The notes under the pieces: generated by a model
Database searches by the model: none
What the model saw: the letters and a program-made list of their open reading frames with translations, nothing else
Told to the model about the DNA's origin: nothing
Assembly: GCA_050250815.1 (NCBI GenBank)
Contig: JBFWNY010000012.1
Coordinates: forward strand, 32,239 to 96,238
DNA length: 64,000 bases
From: JAEUMD01 sp050250815
GTDB lineage: Bacteria > Pseudomonadota > Alphaproteobacteria > Rhizobiales > Hyphomicrobiaceae
Direction: 5' to 3'
In this document: in pieces, positions 1 to 8,868 of the stretch
Layout: each line of letters opens with the position of its first letter
How positions within the stretch are numbered: position 1 is the stretch's first letter
Program-made: the position numbers and the translations under genes

Positions 1-3
1 CGT

Positions 4-1275
4 TCAAGCCGCAACTTCGAAGGCCGCAGCCAGACGCCCGGCGTAGGCATCGCTCTTGCGACCGGCGCCAACAACCGAGACCGCCGGCGCACCTCCGACA
101 AGGCGGCGTGCAAACGCGCGGATATCGTCCGGCGTGACAGCATCCACGCGGCCGATCAGCTCATCCGTTCCGATGATACGTCCGTGGCTGATGAGATGCC
201 GGGCCATCTGCTCGGCGCGGGCCGACGAGCTTTCCAGGCTCATGAGCAGCCCGACCTTGAGCTGCGCCTTGCTGCGCTGGACTTCCGCGTCGGTGGCGCC
301 GTTCTCGGCAACCGCGAGAAGCTCGCTTGTCACGACGCCGCTCAGCTCGTCCATCATCTCGCGCCCCGTTGCCGCATGAATCGAGAATAGGCCGGCGTCG
401 GCCAGCGACCACGCCGACGAGTAAATCGAGTAGCACAGGCCCCTACGCTCGCGAGCCTCCTGGAACAGGCGCGAGGACATGCCGCCGCCGAACAGGCCCG
501 AGAAAACCTGGGCCGCGAAGAAATCCTCCGAATAATAGGACGGCCCCTCGAAACCCAGCAGCAGATGCGTCTGCTCGAAGCGACCGGGCCAGCTTTTGCA
601 CCCCCCCTTGTAGCTGGCCGGCGACATTGCTTCGCCCGGCCTTGGAGCAAGCGCCCCGAATTGGGCCTCAACGTGGCGGACAAAGGCATCGTGGTGGACG
701 GCGCCTGCGGCCGCCACGACCATGCGATCTGGCGCGTACCCGTTGCCCAAGAAGCAGCGCAGATCGGAGGCTGCGAAGCCTTTGACACTCGCAACCGTGC
801 CCAGGATGCTGCGCCCGACCGGCTGGTCTGGAAACGCCGCCTCCTGCAGCAGGTCGTAGCCGATCTCCTCGGGGCTGTCCCGGGTTGCTGCGATCTCCTG
901 CAGGATCACCTCGCGCTCGCGCTCCAGCTCACCGGCATCGAAGGTCGAATTGAGAAGAATGTCGGATAGCAGGTCGAGGGCGAACGCCTCGTCGCCTTTC
1001 AACACACGCGCATAATAGGCCGTGCTTTCGAGACTCGTGGCGGCGTTGAGTTCACCGCCCACGCTTTCGATCTCCTCGGCGATCTGGCGCGCCGTGCGCC
1101 GCCGCGTACCCTTGAACGCCATGTGCTCCAGCAGGTGCGAGATGCCGTTCTGGCTGGCGCTCTCGTGCCGCGCGCCCGTCGCCACCCACACGCCCAGGGA
1201 CACGGTTTCAAGGTGAGCCATGTCGTGCGTCACAACGCGCAGACCGTTGGCGAGCGTCGAAAGGGATGTCGTCAT
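4..1275 (-). CDS. M16 family zinc metallopeptidase (processing-peptidase-like)
   Basis: 423-aa single-unit M16 peptidase, related to the beta subunit of mitochondrial processing peptidase. The inverted zinc motif HxxEH is present as H47-L-L-E50-H51, and the third zinc ligand of the family fits E127 in VILQEI, about 76 residues downstream. The C-terminal half holds the degenerate second M16 domain with an LFGGGMSSRLFQ-type substrate-clamp segment. No signal peptide is seen, so it probably acts in the cytoplasm; its substrate is unknown. Its ATG overlaps the thrC stop as ATGA, so the two are translationally coupled. The thrC-M16 pair next to cox genes is a recurrent arrangement in Hyphomicrobiales. 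The gene ends four bases inside the window edge and looks complete. Confidence 0.93.
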   Translation of the reverse strand: MTTSLSTLANGLRVVTHDMAHLETVSLGVWVATGARHESASQNGISHLLEHMAFKGTRRRTARQIAEEIESVGGELNAATSLESTAYYARVLKGDEAFALDLLSDILLNSTFDAGELEREREVILQEIAATRDSPEEIGYDLLQEAAFPDQPVGRSILGTVASVKGFAASDLRCFLGNGYAPDRMVVAAAGAVHHDAFVRHVEAQFGALAPRPGEAMSPASYKGGCKSWPGRFEQTHLLLGFEGPSYYSEDFFAAQVFSGLFGGGMSSRLFQEARERRGLCYSIYSSAWSLADAGLFSIHAATGREMMDELSGVVTSELLAVAENGATDAEVQRSKAQLKVGLLMSLESSSARAEQMARHLISHGRIIGTDELIGRVDAVTPDDIRAFARRLVGGAPAVSVVGAGRKSDAYAGRLAAAFEVAA

Positions 1276-2696
1276 CGGGCCCCCTCGGTGACGGCACGAG
1301 CCTTGGTCTCGACGAATGCCTGAACGGCCGACAGGTCGTTGGGCAGATGCGCCATGCGCTCCTTGTCCGTCATGAGGGCATGGAGACGTTCCGGCAGCAC
1401 CGGCCGCTCGCCGCAGATCGCCTGCATGGCATCGGGAAACTTGGCCGGATGCGCGGTGGCCAGGACGACCTGGGGAATTGACGGCTCAAGAGATCCCAGC
1501 ACGCGGTCGGCCGCCACGACGCCACATGCGGTGTGCGGGTCGAGCAGATAGCCGCTCGATTGCTCCCTCACCGCGGAGATGGCGGCGGCGACGTCGACCT
1601 CGCTCGCCGAGGCCGCTGCGAAGTCGCCACGCAGCGCCGTTGCAATGTCGCCCAGCTCGAAGCGCCGCGACTGCGCGAGAGAGCCCATCAGGCCACGGAT
1701 GCGCGCCGCGTCGCGCCCCGAGGCCTCGAACAGATAGCGCTCGAAGTTCGAAGAGATCTGGATATCCATCGACGGCGATGATGTCGCGACGACACCGCGC
1801 ATCTCATACGCGCCCGACGCCACTGTGCGTGGCAGGATATCGTTCTCGTTGGATGCGATGACGAGGGGGGCGATGTCGAGCCCCATGCGGCGGGCCACAT
1901 AACCCGCGAAGATGTCGCCGAAGTTGCCGGTCGGCACGACGAACGAAACCTTGCGATCGGGTGCGCCCAGCGCGGTGGCGGCGGCGAAATAGTAAGGCAC
2001 CTGCGCCACGATGCGTGCCCAGTTGATCGAGTTCACACCCGACAGCGCGACGCGGTCGCGGAATGCGTGATCATTGAACATGGCCTTCACGAGGGCCTGG
2101 CAGTCGTCGAAGGTGCCGTCGACGGCAACCGAATGCACATTGTCCTCGGTCGGCGTCGTCATCATCCGCCGCTGCACGTCGGAGACACGTCCATCGGGGA
2201 ACAGGATGACGACGTCGATACGCCGGGACCCGCGAAACGCCTCGATGGCCGCGCCGCCGGTGTCGCCCGAGGTCGCCCCAACCACGGTGGCGCGCAGATT
2301 GCGGCGCTCGAGCGCGCGGTCCATGAGGCGCGCGAGCAGCTGCATGGCGACGTCCTTGAAGGCGAGCGTCGGACCATGGAACAGCTCGAGCACGAAGCGG
2401 TTGGGAGTGATCTGCACGAGCGGCGTCACCGCCGCGTGCCCGAAGCCCGCATAGGCCTCGCGCGCCATGAGCGCCAGCTCATCGCGCGCGAGCTGTCCTC
2501 CGGTGAAGGGATGGATGACGGAGACTGCGACGTCGGCAAAAGGTCGCCCTGCAAGTTCTCTGATCTCGTCATGCGAGAACGACGGCCACGCCTCCGGCAG
2601 ATAGAGGCCGCCATCGCGGGCGAGACCGGCGAGCAGAACGTCCTCGAAGCCGAAACGTGGCTTCTCGCCACGCGTGGAGATGTACTCAAGGGGCAA
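1272..2696 (-). CDS. thrC: Threonine synthase
   Basis: 474-aa PLP enzyme converting O-phospho-L-homoserine to threonine, the last step of threonine synthesis. The N-terminus (PLEYISTRG) and the PLP lysine motif HGPTLAFKD (K114) are typical of the long fungal/proteobacterial class of ThrC. The phosphate-binding segment SGDTGGAA follows. The start codon is TTG, not ATG: it is preceded by GGAGG with an 8-nt spacer, and no ATG gives a better N-terminus. The 3' end overlaps the M16 peptidase gene (ATGA). The SURF1 gene lies 141 bases upstream on the same strand, so thrC may be read partly from the cox operon. Confidence 0.95.
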   Translation of the reverse strand: MPLEYISTRGEKPRFGFEDVLLAGLARDGGLYLPEAWPSFSHDEIRELAGRPFADVAVSVIHPFTGGQLARDELALMAREAYAGFGHAAVTPLVQITPNRFVLELFHGPTLAFKDVAMQLLARLMDRALERRNLRATVVGATSGDTGGAAIEAFRGSRRIDVVILFPDGRVSDVQRRMMTTPTEDNVHSVAVDGTFDDCQALVKAMFNDHAFRDRVALSGVNSINWARIVAQVPYYFAAATALGAPDRKVSFVVPTGNFGDIFAGYVARRMGLDIAPLVIASNENDILPRTVASGAYEMRGVVATSSPSMDIQISSNFERYLFEASGRDAARIRGLMGSLAQSRRFELGDIATALRGDFAAASASEVDVAAAISAVREQSSGYLLDPHTACGVVAADRVLGSLEPSIPQVVLATAHPAKFPDAMQAICGERPVLPERLHALMTDKERMAHLPNDLSAVQAFVETKARAVTEGAR

Positions 2697-2837
2697 GGTC
2701 GCCGCCTCCGTGATTTCAGCGGACCGCTCTCCGGCCTTCGATCTCAGGCAAGGATGGAGCGGTCCAGTTCGCGACCTTGATCGATGCTCCAGGCGCCACG
2801 GTCAAGACCGATCAAGCCGCCGGACGCACGAACGATG

Positions 2838-3596
2838 TCAACGGCCGTCCGACTCGGCTGTCGTGCGGCGATACCGCGCATAAACGTAGGCCATGAAGAC
2901 CGCGAGCAGGGTAGCTGCCAGACCGTACCACGTCAGGGCGTATTCGAGATGGCGGTTCTGGATCGCGACCGGGGAGGCACCCGGCTTCGGCCACTCGGCT
3001 CCGGGGCCGCCACTGACACTGCGCGCCTCGATAAAGAACGGCGCCGCCTGCGGACTGCCTGAGCCGTAGGCGCTCGCATGCATGCCAGCAAGGTCGCGCC
3101 AGTACCAGATATTGCCTTTAGCGTCGTTTTCCGGGCTGAAGAGCCCTTGTCCGCCGGCGGCCCGAACGACGCCTGCTACCTCCACCTCGCCACCCGGGAT
3201 GGGGTTGCCGGATGCATCCTTGTTGGCCGGCCTGAAACCGCGATCGACCCAGACGACGGCGCCTGACTGATAGCGCAGCGGCGAATAGACCTGCGCGCCG
3301 GGCCCGAGCTTGGCGTCGCCGACGTAGTAGCGGCGCTCAACCCCAGGCTCGAATACGCCGCGCACGCGCACGGGCAGGTACTCGGCGGCCGTCGCATCAT
3401 CCTGGCGCCATGCGGCCAGCGCCTCGGCCATGGTCGCCGGAGGCTGCTTGGCACGAGTCTCGATGCGCGCGATGAGCGCTTCCTTCCACGCGAGGCGACG
3501 CATCTGCCACGTGCCGAGCGAGAGGAGGATCGCTAGTCCGACGAATGTCAGAACCGCCGGCCAAAGCAGGCTGGTTGCACGCGCTTCACTTTGCAT
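2838..3596 (-). CDS. SURF1 family cytochrome oxidase assembly protein
   Basis: 252-aa inner-membrane protein with the SURF1 layout: an N-terminal membrane helix at about residues 9-30 followed by GTWQMRRLAWK, a periplasmic domain, and a C-terminal helix at about 222-243 ending in a basic patch. SURF1 proteins help insert haem a into subunit I of aa3 oxidases. It sits last in the cox cluster, 13 bases after the DUF983 gene, as in many alphaproteobacteria. Family assignment is secure; the exact role in this host is inferred from context. Confidence 0.93.
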   Translation of the reverse strand: MQSEARATSLLWPAVLTFVGLAILLSLGTWQMRRLAWKEALIARIETRAKQPPATMAEALAAWRQDDATAAEYLPVRVRGVFEPGVERRYYVGDAKLGPGAQVYSPLRYQSGAVVWVDRGFRPANKDASGNPIPGGEVEVAGVVRAAGGQGLFSPENDAKGNIWYWRDLAGMHASAYGSGSPQAAPFFIEARSVSGGPGAEWPKPGASPVAIQNRHLEYALTWYGLAATLLAVFMAYVYARYRRTTAESDGR

Positions 3597-3608
3597 GCGT
3601 CATCCGCC

Positions 3609-3992
3609 TCACTCGCGGCCGGCCAGGCGCCCTTCCTCGGCCCTGTTGCGGTACTGCAGCGCGATGAGCAGCGCCTTCAGGAAGCGCAGCAGCCCGAGCG
3701 CCAGGATCGGAGTGACGACACCCCAGAGCACTACGTGAGCCCACAGCGGCGGCTCATAGGAGAACTCGAACCACAGGGCGCCGCCGAGCACCAGGAAACC
3801 CAGAATGAAGATGGCGAAGATCGCCGGGCCGTCGCCGGTATCTATGAACTTGTAGCTCAGGCCGCAGCTCGAGCACTGATCGCGCAGGTTGAGAACCTGA
3901 TGGAACAGAGGTCCCTTTCCGCAGCGCGGGCAGCGCGCGGCGAGCGCGACGGCCAGTGTCGCGGGTGCTGACGCATCATCCTGCGGGGTCAT
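3609..3992 (-). CDS. DUF983 family membrane protein
   Basis: 127-aa protein starting at MTPQDD; a longer frame reaches 4052 but adds only an unconserved stretch. Two CxxC pairs near the N-terminus (RCPRCG and CSSCG) suggest a metal-binding or rubredoxin-like knuckle. Two hydrophobic helices follow, about residues 60-82 and 88-118. DUF983 genes are regularly placed between ctaE and SURF1 in alphaproteobacterial cox operons; a role in oxidase assembly or metal delivery is presumed but I know of no settled biochemical function. Confidence 0.88.
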   Translation of the reverse strand: MTPQDDASAPATLAVALAARCPRCGKGPLFHQVLNLRDQCSSCGLSYKFIDTGDGPAIFAIFILGFLVLGGALWFEFSYEPPLWAHVVLWGVVTPILALGLLRFLKALLIALQYRNRAEEGRLAGRE

Positions 3993-4107
3993 CCCTTGTC
4001 CTCGCTGCGGTGGATCATTGTCCACCTGCCATGGACCGTCGCCGTCACGCAAACAATGCGTGCTTTGGACACACGCGAATTCGGCCCCAAGCGGGACCAG
4101 ACCGGCC

Positions 4108-4144
4108 CGGAAACGAAGAAGCGGCCGGACGTGCCGGCCGCTTC
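4108..4144 (-). terminator. Rho-independent terminator candidate after ctaE
   Basis: Perfect 11-bp stem (4118-4128 paired with 4134-4144) and a 5-base loop. Read on the minus strand it is followed by TTCGTTTCC. It lies 32 bases beyond the ctaE stop, so it probably ends or attenuates the oxidase transcript before DUF983-SURF1. The T-tract is interrupted, so termination may be partial. Confidence 0.6.
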
Positions 4145-4175
4145 CAGGCTTTCAATCAACGATCGAGCGCGAGCC

Positions 4176-5087
4176 TCAGTGTCCCGCTCCGGCGTGGGCG
4201 CCGGCGCCCCACACGTAGATCGCGGCGAACAGGAACAGCCAGACCACGTCGACGAAGTGCCAGTACCATGCGGCCGCCTCGAAGCCGAAGTGCTGCTTGG
4301 GCGTGAAGTGGCCCTTCAACGCGCGCATCAGGCACACGAACAGGAAGATCGTGCCGATGATGACGTGCGCGCCGTGGAAGCCCGTCGCCATGAAGAACGT
4401 CGAACCATAGATGTGGCCCGCGAAGTTGAAGGCCGCATGGCCATACTCGTACGCCTGGAGCACCGTGAACAGCGCGCCCAGCATGACCGTCAGCACGAGG
4501 CCCCAGATGAGTCCGGAGCGCTCGTTCTTGAGCAGGGAGTGGTGCGCCCAGGTGACCGTGCAGCCCGAGAGCAGCAGCACGAGAGTATTGACCAGCGGCA
4601 GGCCCCAAGGATCGAACGTCGACTTGAAGTGCTCCGACGCCTGCGGCGGCCAGTGTCCACCGGTCAGCTCGTTCCGCTGCACCAAGCCGACGGTTTCGGC
4701 AAGGTTGGCCGGCTGCGTGCCGGCGCCAGGGAACAGCGACGCGTCGAAGTAGGCCCAGAACCACGCCACGAAGAACATCACCTCGGAGGCGATGAACATG
4801 ATCATCCCGTAGCGCAGGTGAAGCTGAACGACCGGCGTGTGGTCACCCTTGTGCGCCTCGATGACGACATCGCGCCACCAAAGGTAGGCGACCGCGATGA
4901 GACCGGCGAAGCCCGCTGCGAACACGATCGGACCCTTGACACCGAACAGTCCGGCGCCACCGCCCATCGAACGCATCCAGATGATGGCGCCGATCGCGGT
5001 CACAAACGCGGAGATGGACGCAGCGACCGGCCACGGGCTCGGGTCGACCAGATGGTAATCATGATTGTTAGCGTGTGAATCGGCCAT
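4176..5087 (-). CDS. ctaE: Cytochrome c oxidase subunit III
   Basis: 303-aa protein with seven membrane helices, starting MADSHANNHDYHLVDPSPWP, the conserved subunit III opening. Subunit III stabilises the core oxidase and contains proton-uptake and lipid-binding features, including the EYGHAAF and FHGAHV segments visible here. It lies 71 bases after ctaG; GGAGA precedes the ATG. Length matches the usual bacterial subunit III plus a short His/Gly/Ala tail. Confidence 0.97.
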   Translation of the reverse strand: MADSHANNHDYHLVDPSPWPVAASISAFVTAIGAIIWMRSMGGGAGLFGVKGPIVFAAGFAGLIAVAYLWWRDVVIEAHKGDHTPVVQLHLRYGMIMFIASEVMFFVAWFWAYFDASLFPGAGTQPANLAETVGLVQRNELTGGHWPPQASEHFKSTFDPWGLPLVNTLVLLLSGCTVTWAHHSLLKNERSGLIWGLVLTVMLGALFTVLQAYEYGHAAFNFAGHIYGSTFFMATGFHGAHVIIGTIFLFVCLMRALKGHFTPKQHFGFEAAAWYWHFVDVVWLFLFAAIYVWGAGAHAGAGH

Positions 5088-5158
5088 GTCCGTCTCCGTT
5101 CCCCTTCGATCTTGTTGTGGCCGTCCCGTTCCGTCTCGCCCGGTCCGTCCCCTAAATC

Positions 5159-5797
5159 CTAATTCTCGCCCCTAACCGCCACCTGCTTGCGTCCACCGGC
5201 ATCCGCCGCCGGTCCGTCAAGCGGATAGAACGTGTAGGACAACGTGATCTCGCTGAGCTTGCCGGCGTCGGGATCATCGACGATCGCGGGATCGACGAAG
5301 AACGATACCGGCATGTCGGCCGACTGGCCGGGTGCCAGGGTCTGCTCGGTGAAGCAGAAGCACTCGATCTTGTTGAAGTAGGCGCCCGCGCTCTCGGGTG
5401 TGACGTTGAAGACGGCACTTCCCTTGGTCGTGCGCTGAGCTTCGTTGCGCGCCTTGTAGTGCGCGAGCGACGTCTCGCCCAGACGCACCTGCATCGTCCG
5501 CGCCACCGGCTCGAACTCCCAGGGCAGCGCACGCGAGATGTTGGCGTCGAAGCGGACCGTGATCGTGCGGTCGAGCACGCGATCGGACCCCGCGTTCGCG
5601 ACGCGGGGCGTTCCACCGTAGCCCGTCACCTGGCAGAACAGTCGGTAGAGCGGCACGGCGGCATAGGCCATGCCCACCATGCCGACAGCGAGCAGCGCCA
5701 ACGCCGCCGCCACACCCGCGTGGCGTCCCGACGCGCTTGCCGCTGGAGCAGCCGTGCGGCGCTCCCCTGCGTTGCCCGTCTCGTCACCGACCGTCAC
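5159..5797 (-). CDS. ctaG: Cytochrome c oxidase assembly protein CtaG/Cox11
   Basis: 212-aa copper chaperone that delivers copper to the CuB site of subunit I. It has one N-terminal membrane helix (AALALLAVGMVGMAYAAVPL), a periplasmic beta-barrel domain, and the copper-binding CFCF motif of Cox11 proteins (IECFCFTEQ). A GTG start at 5797 is chosen because GAGGAGGG lies just upstream and it begins immediately after the preceding small gene; the open frame extends to 6163 only as out-of-frame overlap with ctaB and that gene. Confidence 0.94.
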   Translation of the reverse strand: MTVGDETGNAGERRTAAPAASASGRHAGVAAALALLAVGMVGMAYAAVPLYRLFCQVTGYGGTPRVANAGSDRVLDRTITVRFDANISRALPWEFEPVARTMQVRLGETSLAHYKARNEAQRTTKGSAVFNVTPESAGAYFNKIECFCFTEQTLAPGQSADMPVSFFVDPAIVDDPDAGKLSEITLSYTFYPLDGPAADAGGRKQVAVRGEN

Positions 5798-5808
5798 GGC
5801 AGCCCTCC

Positions 5809-5997
5809 TCAGATCGGCCGGTTGAGCGCGTTGCCGCCCAGGCGCACGATGGTGGCGGCATAGAACAACGCCACCAGCAGCAGCAGCAGACCGGCGATGG
5901 CGTAGGAGCGCATCCGCTGGCGACGGCGCGCCTCCTCCGACAGTTGCGGCACGTCCGGCCGCTTCTCCACTGACCTGTCGTTGCCACGCGCCATCAT
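5809..5997 (-). CDS. Small membrane protein of the cox operon (CoxF-like)
   Basis: 62-aa protein with a charged N-terminal half and one membrane helix (IAGLLLLLVALFYAATIVRL), ending NALNRPI. Its ATG overlaps the ctaB stop (TGATG) and GAAGGCGG precedes it; ctaG follows 11 bases later. A short single-helix protein at this exact place, between ctaB and ctaG, is typical of Hyphomicrobiales and is often labelled CoxF. Its function is not established; oxidase assembly is inferred from position. Confidence 0.82.
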   Translation of the reverse strand: MMARGNDRSVEKRPDVPQLSEEARRRQRMRSYAIAGLLLLLVALFYAATIVRLGGNALNRPI

Positions 5998-6926
5998 CAC
6001 ACCGCCTTCTGGACGACGTGCTCGACGAGCAGAACGGCAAACAAGGCGAACAGATAGAAAATCGAGAACAGGAACAGCTTGCGCGCTGACCTGTCGGCCT
6101 CGCGCCCCTCGGTGACGCGCCGGACCTCGAAGGCGAAGGCCAGGAAGATGCCGCCGAGCACAAGTGACGTCACGAGGTAGCTGAGGCCACCCAGCCCGAT
6201 GAAATAGGGCAGCACCGCCAGCGGCACGAGTGCCAACGAGTAGAGCACGATCTGGCGCCGCGTCTCCTGTGGGCCGTGCGTCACCGGTAGCATAGGTACG
6301 CCGACGCGCTCGTAGTCGCGGCAACGGTACAGCGCCAGCGCCCAGAAGTGCGGCGGCGTCCACATGAAGATGATGAGAAACAGCACGATGCTTTCGAGCG
6401 AGACGCCACCAGTGACCGCGGCCCAGCCCACCATCGGCGGGAAGGCGCCCGCGGCACCGCCGATCACGATGTTCTGCGGCGTCCGCCGCTTCAGCCACAT
6501 CGTGTAGACGAAAACATAGAAGGCGATGGTCAGCGCCAGCAGTGCCGCGGCCGTCCAGTTGACGAGGACGCCCAGACTGACAACGGACCCGATCGCCAGC
6601 ACGACGCCGAACGTCAGCGCCTCGTCCGCGGTCACGCGGCCGCGCGGTATGGGACGCGAGGCGGTTCGTGCCATGCGCGCGTCGATGTCGGCGTCGTACC
6701 ACATGTTGAGCGCGCCAGATGCGCCGGCGCCGACCGCGATGCACAGCAGCGCGATAACGCCGAGCACCGGGTGAAGCCCTCCGGGCGCCGCCACCATGCC
6801 GACGAGCGCCGTGAACACGACGAGTGACATGACGCGGGGCTTCAGCAGCGCGAAGTAATCGCCGACCGTCGGCTCCATCACCGAGCCGGTATCGGCTGCC
6901 GAAACTTCGATCGCCCCAGTCGTCAT
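5997..6926 (-). CDS. ctaB: Protohaem IX farnesyltransferase (haem O synthase)
   Basis: 309-aa UbiA-family prenyltransferase that makes haem O from haem B, the precursor of haem a. The first Asp-rich motif (NMWYDADIDARM) and the following RTASRPIPRG are clear, within about nine membrane helices. ATG at 6926 is preferred over an in-frame start at 7013, because the added residues are not helix-forming or family-like. It lies between ctaD and the CoxF-like gene. Confidence 0.95.
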   Translation of the reverse strand: MTTGAIEVSAADTGSVMEPTVGDYFALLKPRVMSLVVFTALVGMVAAPGGLHPVLGVIALLCIAVGAGASGALNMWYDADIDARMARTASRPIPRGRVTADEALTFGVVLAIGSVVSLGVLVNWTAAALLALTIAFYVFVYTMWLKRRTPQNIVIGGAAGAFPPMVGWAAVTGGVSLESIVLFLIIFMWTPPHFWALALYRCRDYERVGVPMLPVTHGPQETRRQIVLYSLALVPLAVLPYFIGLGGLSYLVTSLVLGGIFLAFAFEVRRVTEGREADRSARKLFLFSIFYLFALFAVLLVEHVVQKAV

Positions 6927-7094
6927 CGCTCGTCGTCCCGTAGCGGCTCGAATGCCTGGTGTCCGGGCGGTAGCGCACCAGACGTCAGGATCGATTTTCG
7001 TTGGGCTCGGCACGCCCGGTGCCTCACCGTGCCGGAGATGGGCGGAACACAGTCCCGCCCATCCCTATCTGGTCGCAAGAGAGGCCAACCTGCC

Positions 7095-8711
7095 TCAGTG
7101 ATGCTTCGTCGCCTCGATGCGTGGCAGCGTCGAGTACTGGTGGAACGGAGGCGGCGAGGGCAGCGTCCATTCCAGCGTCGTGGCGCCAACACCCCACGGG
7201 TTCTCGCCGACGCGCTGCTTGCGAGCGAAGGCCACGAACACGCCGATGAAGAAGCAGATCGTACCCAGCGCCGTGATGTAGGAACCGTACGAAGAGATCT
7301 TGTTCCAGAACGCGAAGCCATCCGGATAGTCGGCGTAGCGGCGCGGCATGCCGGCGAGGCCGAGGAAGTGCTGCGGGAAGAACAGCACGTTGGCGCCGAT
7401 GAAGGTCAGCCAGAAGTGCAGCTTGCCCCAGAACTCCGAGTACATGTAGCCGCTCATCTTCGGGAACCAGTAGTACCAGGCCGCGAAGATAGAGAACACC
7501 GCACCCAGAGACAGCACGTAGTGGAAGTGCGCGACGACATAATACGTGTCGTGCAGAGCGCGGTCGACGCCGGCATTGGCGAGCATTACGCCGGTGACGC
7601 CGCCGACGGTGAACAGGAAGATGAACCCCAACGCCCAGATCATCGGCAGGCGGAACTGGATGGAGCCGCCCCACATCGTTGCGATCCAGGAGAAGATCTT
7701 CACGCCCGTGGGTACCGCGATCACCATCGTCGCGAACACGAAGTAGGCCTGCGTGTTCACGTTGATGCCCGACGTATACATGTGGTGCGCCCACACGATG
7801 AAGCCGACGAGACCGATGGCGACCATCGCGTAGGCCATGCCCAGGTAGCCGAACACAGGCTTGCGCGAGAACGTCGAGACGATCTGGCTGATAATGCCGA
7901 AGCCCGGAAGGATGAGGATGTAAACCTCCGGGTGGGCGAAGAACCAGAAGAGGTGCTGGTAGAGGATCGGATCACCGCCGCCCGACGCCGTAAAGAAGGT
8001 CGTGCCGAAGTTGCGGTCGGTCAGCATCATGGTGATGGCGCCGGCGAACACGGGCAGCGACAGCAGCAGCAGGAACGCCGTCACCAGGATCGACCAGACG
8101 AACAGCGGCATCTTGTGCAGGGTCATGCCCGGCGCGCGCATATTGAAGATCGTCGTGATGAAGTTGATGGCGCCAAGGATCGAGGACGCGCCTGCGACAT
8201 GCATCGACAGGATGCCGAAGTCCATCGCCGGGCCCGGCTGGCCCGTGGTCGCCAGCGGCGGATAGAGCGTCCAGCCGCCACCGATGCCGTTCATGCCCGG
8301 AGGACCTTCGACGAACAGCGAAATGAGCAGCAGCGCCAGAGCGACGGGCAGCAGCCAGAACGAAATGTTGTTCATGCGCGGGAAGGCCATGTCGGGCGCG
8401 CCGATCATCAGCGGCATGAACCAGTTGCCGAAGCCGCCCATCGTCGCGGGCATGACCATGAAGAACACCATGATGATGCCGTGGCCGGTGACGAACACGT
8501 TGAACATGTGCGGGTTGGAGAAGATCTGCATGCCGGGCTCGGCGAGCTCCATGCGCATGCCGACACTGAGGATGCCACCGATCACGCCACCTACCATGGC
8601 GAAGATCAGGTACATCGTGCCGATGTCCTTGTGGTTGGTGGAGAACAACCAGCGCTTCATACCCGTCGGGGTATGATCGTGGTCGTGAGCCGCGTGTGCC
8701 GTGCTACCCAT
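7095..8711 (-). CDS. ctaD: Cytochrome c oxidase subunit I (aa3 type)
   Basis: 538-aa catalytic subunit with twelve membrane helices. The CuB and cross-link region reads FAHPEVYI, the two CuB histidines are in AHHMYTSG, and the haem ligands lie in HDTYYVVAHFHYV. The E of HPEVYI and the downstream K-channel segments mark an A-family proton-pumping oxidase. GAAGGGC precedes the ATG. It is transcribed after ctaC (157-base gap) and before ctaB. Confidence 0.98.
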   Translation of the reverse strand: MGSTAHAAHDHDHTPTGMKRWLFSTNHKDIGTMYLIFAMVGGVIGGILSVGMRMELAEPGMQIFSNPHMFNVFVTGHGIIMVFFMVMPATMGGFGNWFMPLMIGAPDMAFPRMNNISFWLLPVALALLLISLFVEGPPGMNGIGGGWTLYPPLATTGQPGPAMDFGILSMHVAGASSILGAINFITTIFNMRAPGMTLHKMPLFVWSILVTAFLLLLSLPVFAGAITMMLTDRNFGTTFFTASGGGDPILYQHLFWFFAHPEVYILILPGFGIISQIVSTFSRKPVFGYLGMAYAMVAIGLVGFIVWAHHMYTSGINVNTQAYFVFATMVIAVPTGVKIFSWIATMWGGSIQFRLPMIWALGFIFLFTVGGVTGVMLANAGVDRALHDTYYVVAHFHYVLSLGAVFSIFAAWYYWFPKMSGYMYSEFWGKLHFWLTFIGANVLFFPQHFLGLAGMPRRYADYPDGFAFWNKISSYGSYITALGTICFFIGVFVAFARKQRVGENPWGVGATTLEWTLPSPPPFHQYSTLPRIEATKHH

Positions 8712-8868
8712 CTTCGCTTGCCCTTCGCTTGCGAACAGTGCGTTCGACCTGACGTCTGTCTATCTCTGCGGACTGCCGTTGCCTCAATGCCCCTGGCCGA
8801 TGTAACGGCAGCCCCGAAAATGCTCGTGGAGGTCACCGGCAGAAGCCGGCAGCCGCCTTGACAGCACA

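Noticed and set aside
7029..8861. 610-aa open frame opposite ctaD
   Set aside because: It lies entirely antisense to the conserved subunit I gene, has an Arg/His/Glu/Gln-rich composition produced by the complementary codon pattern, and has no ribosome binding site.
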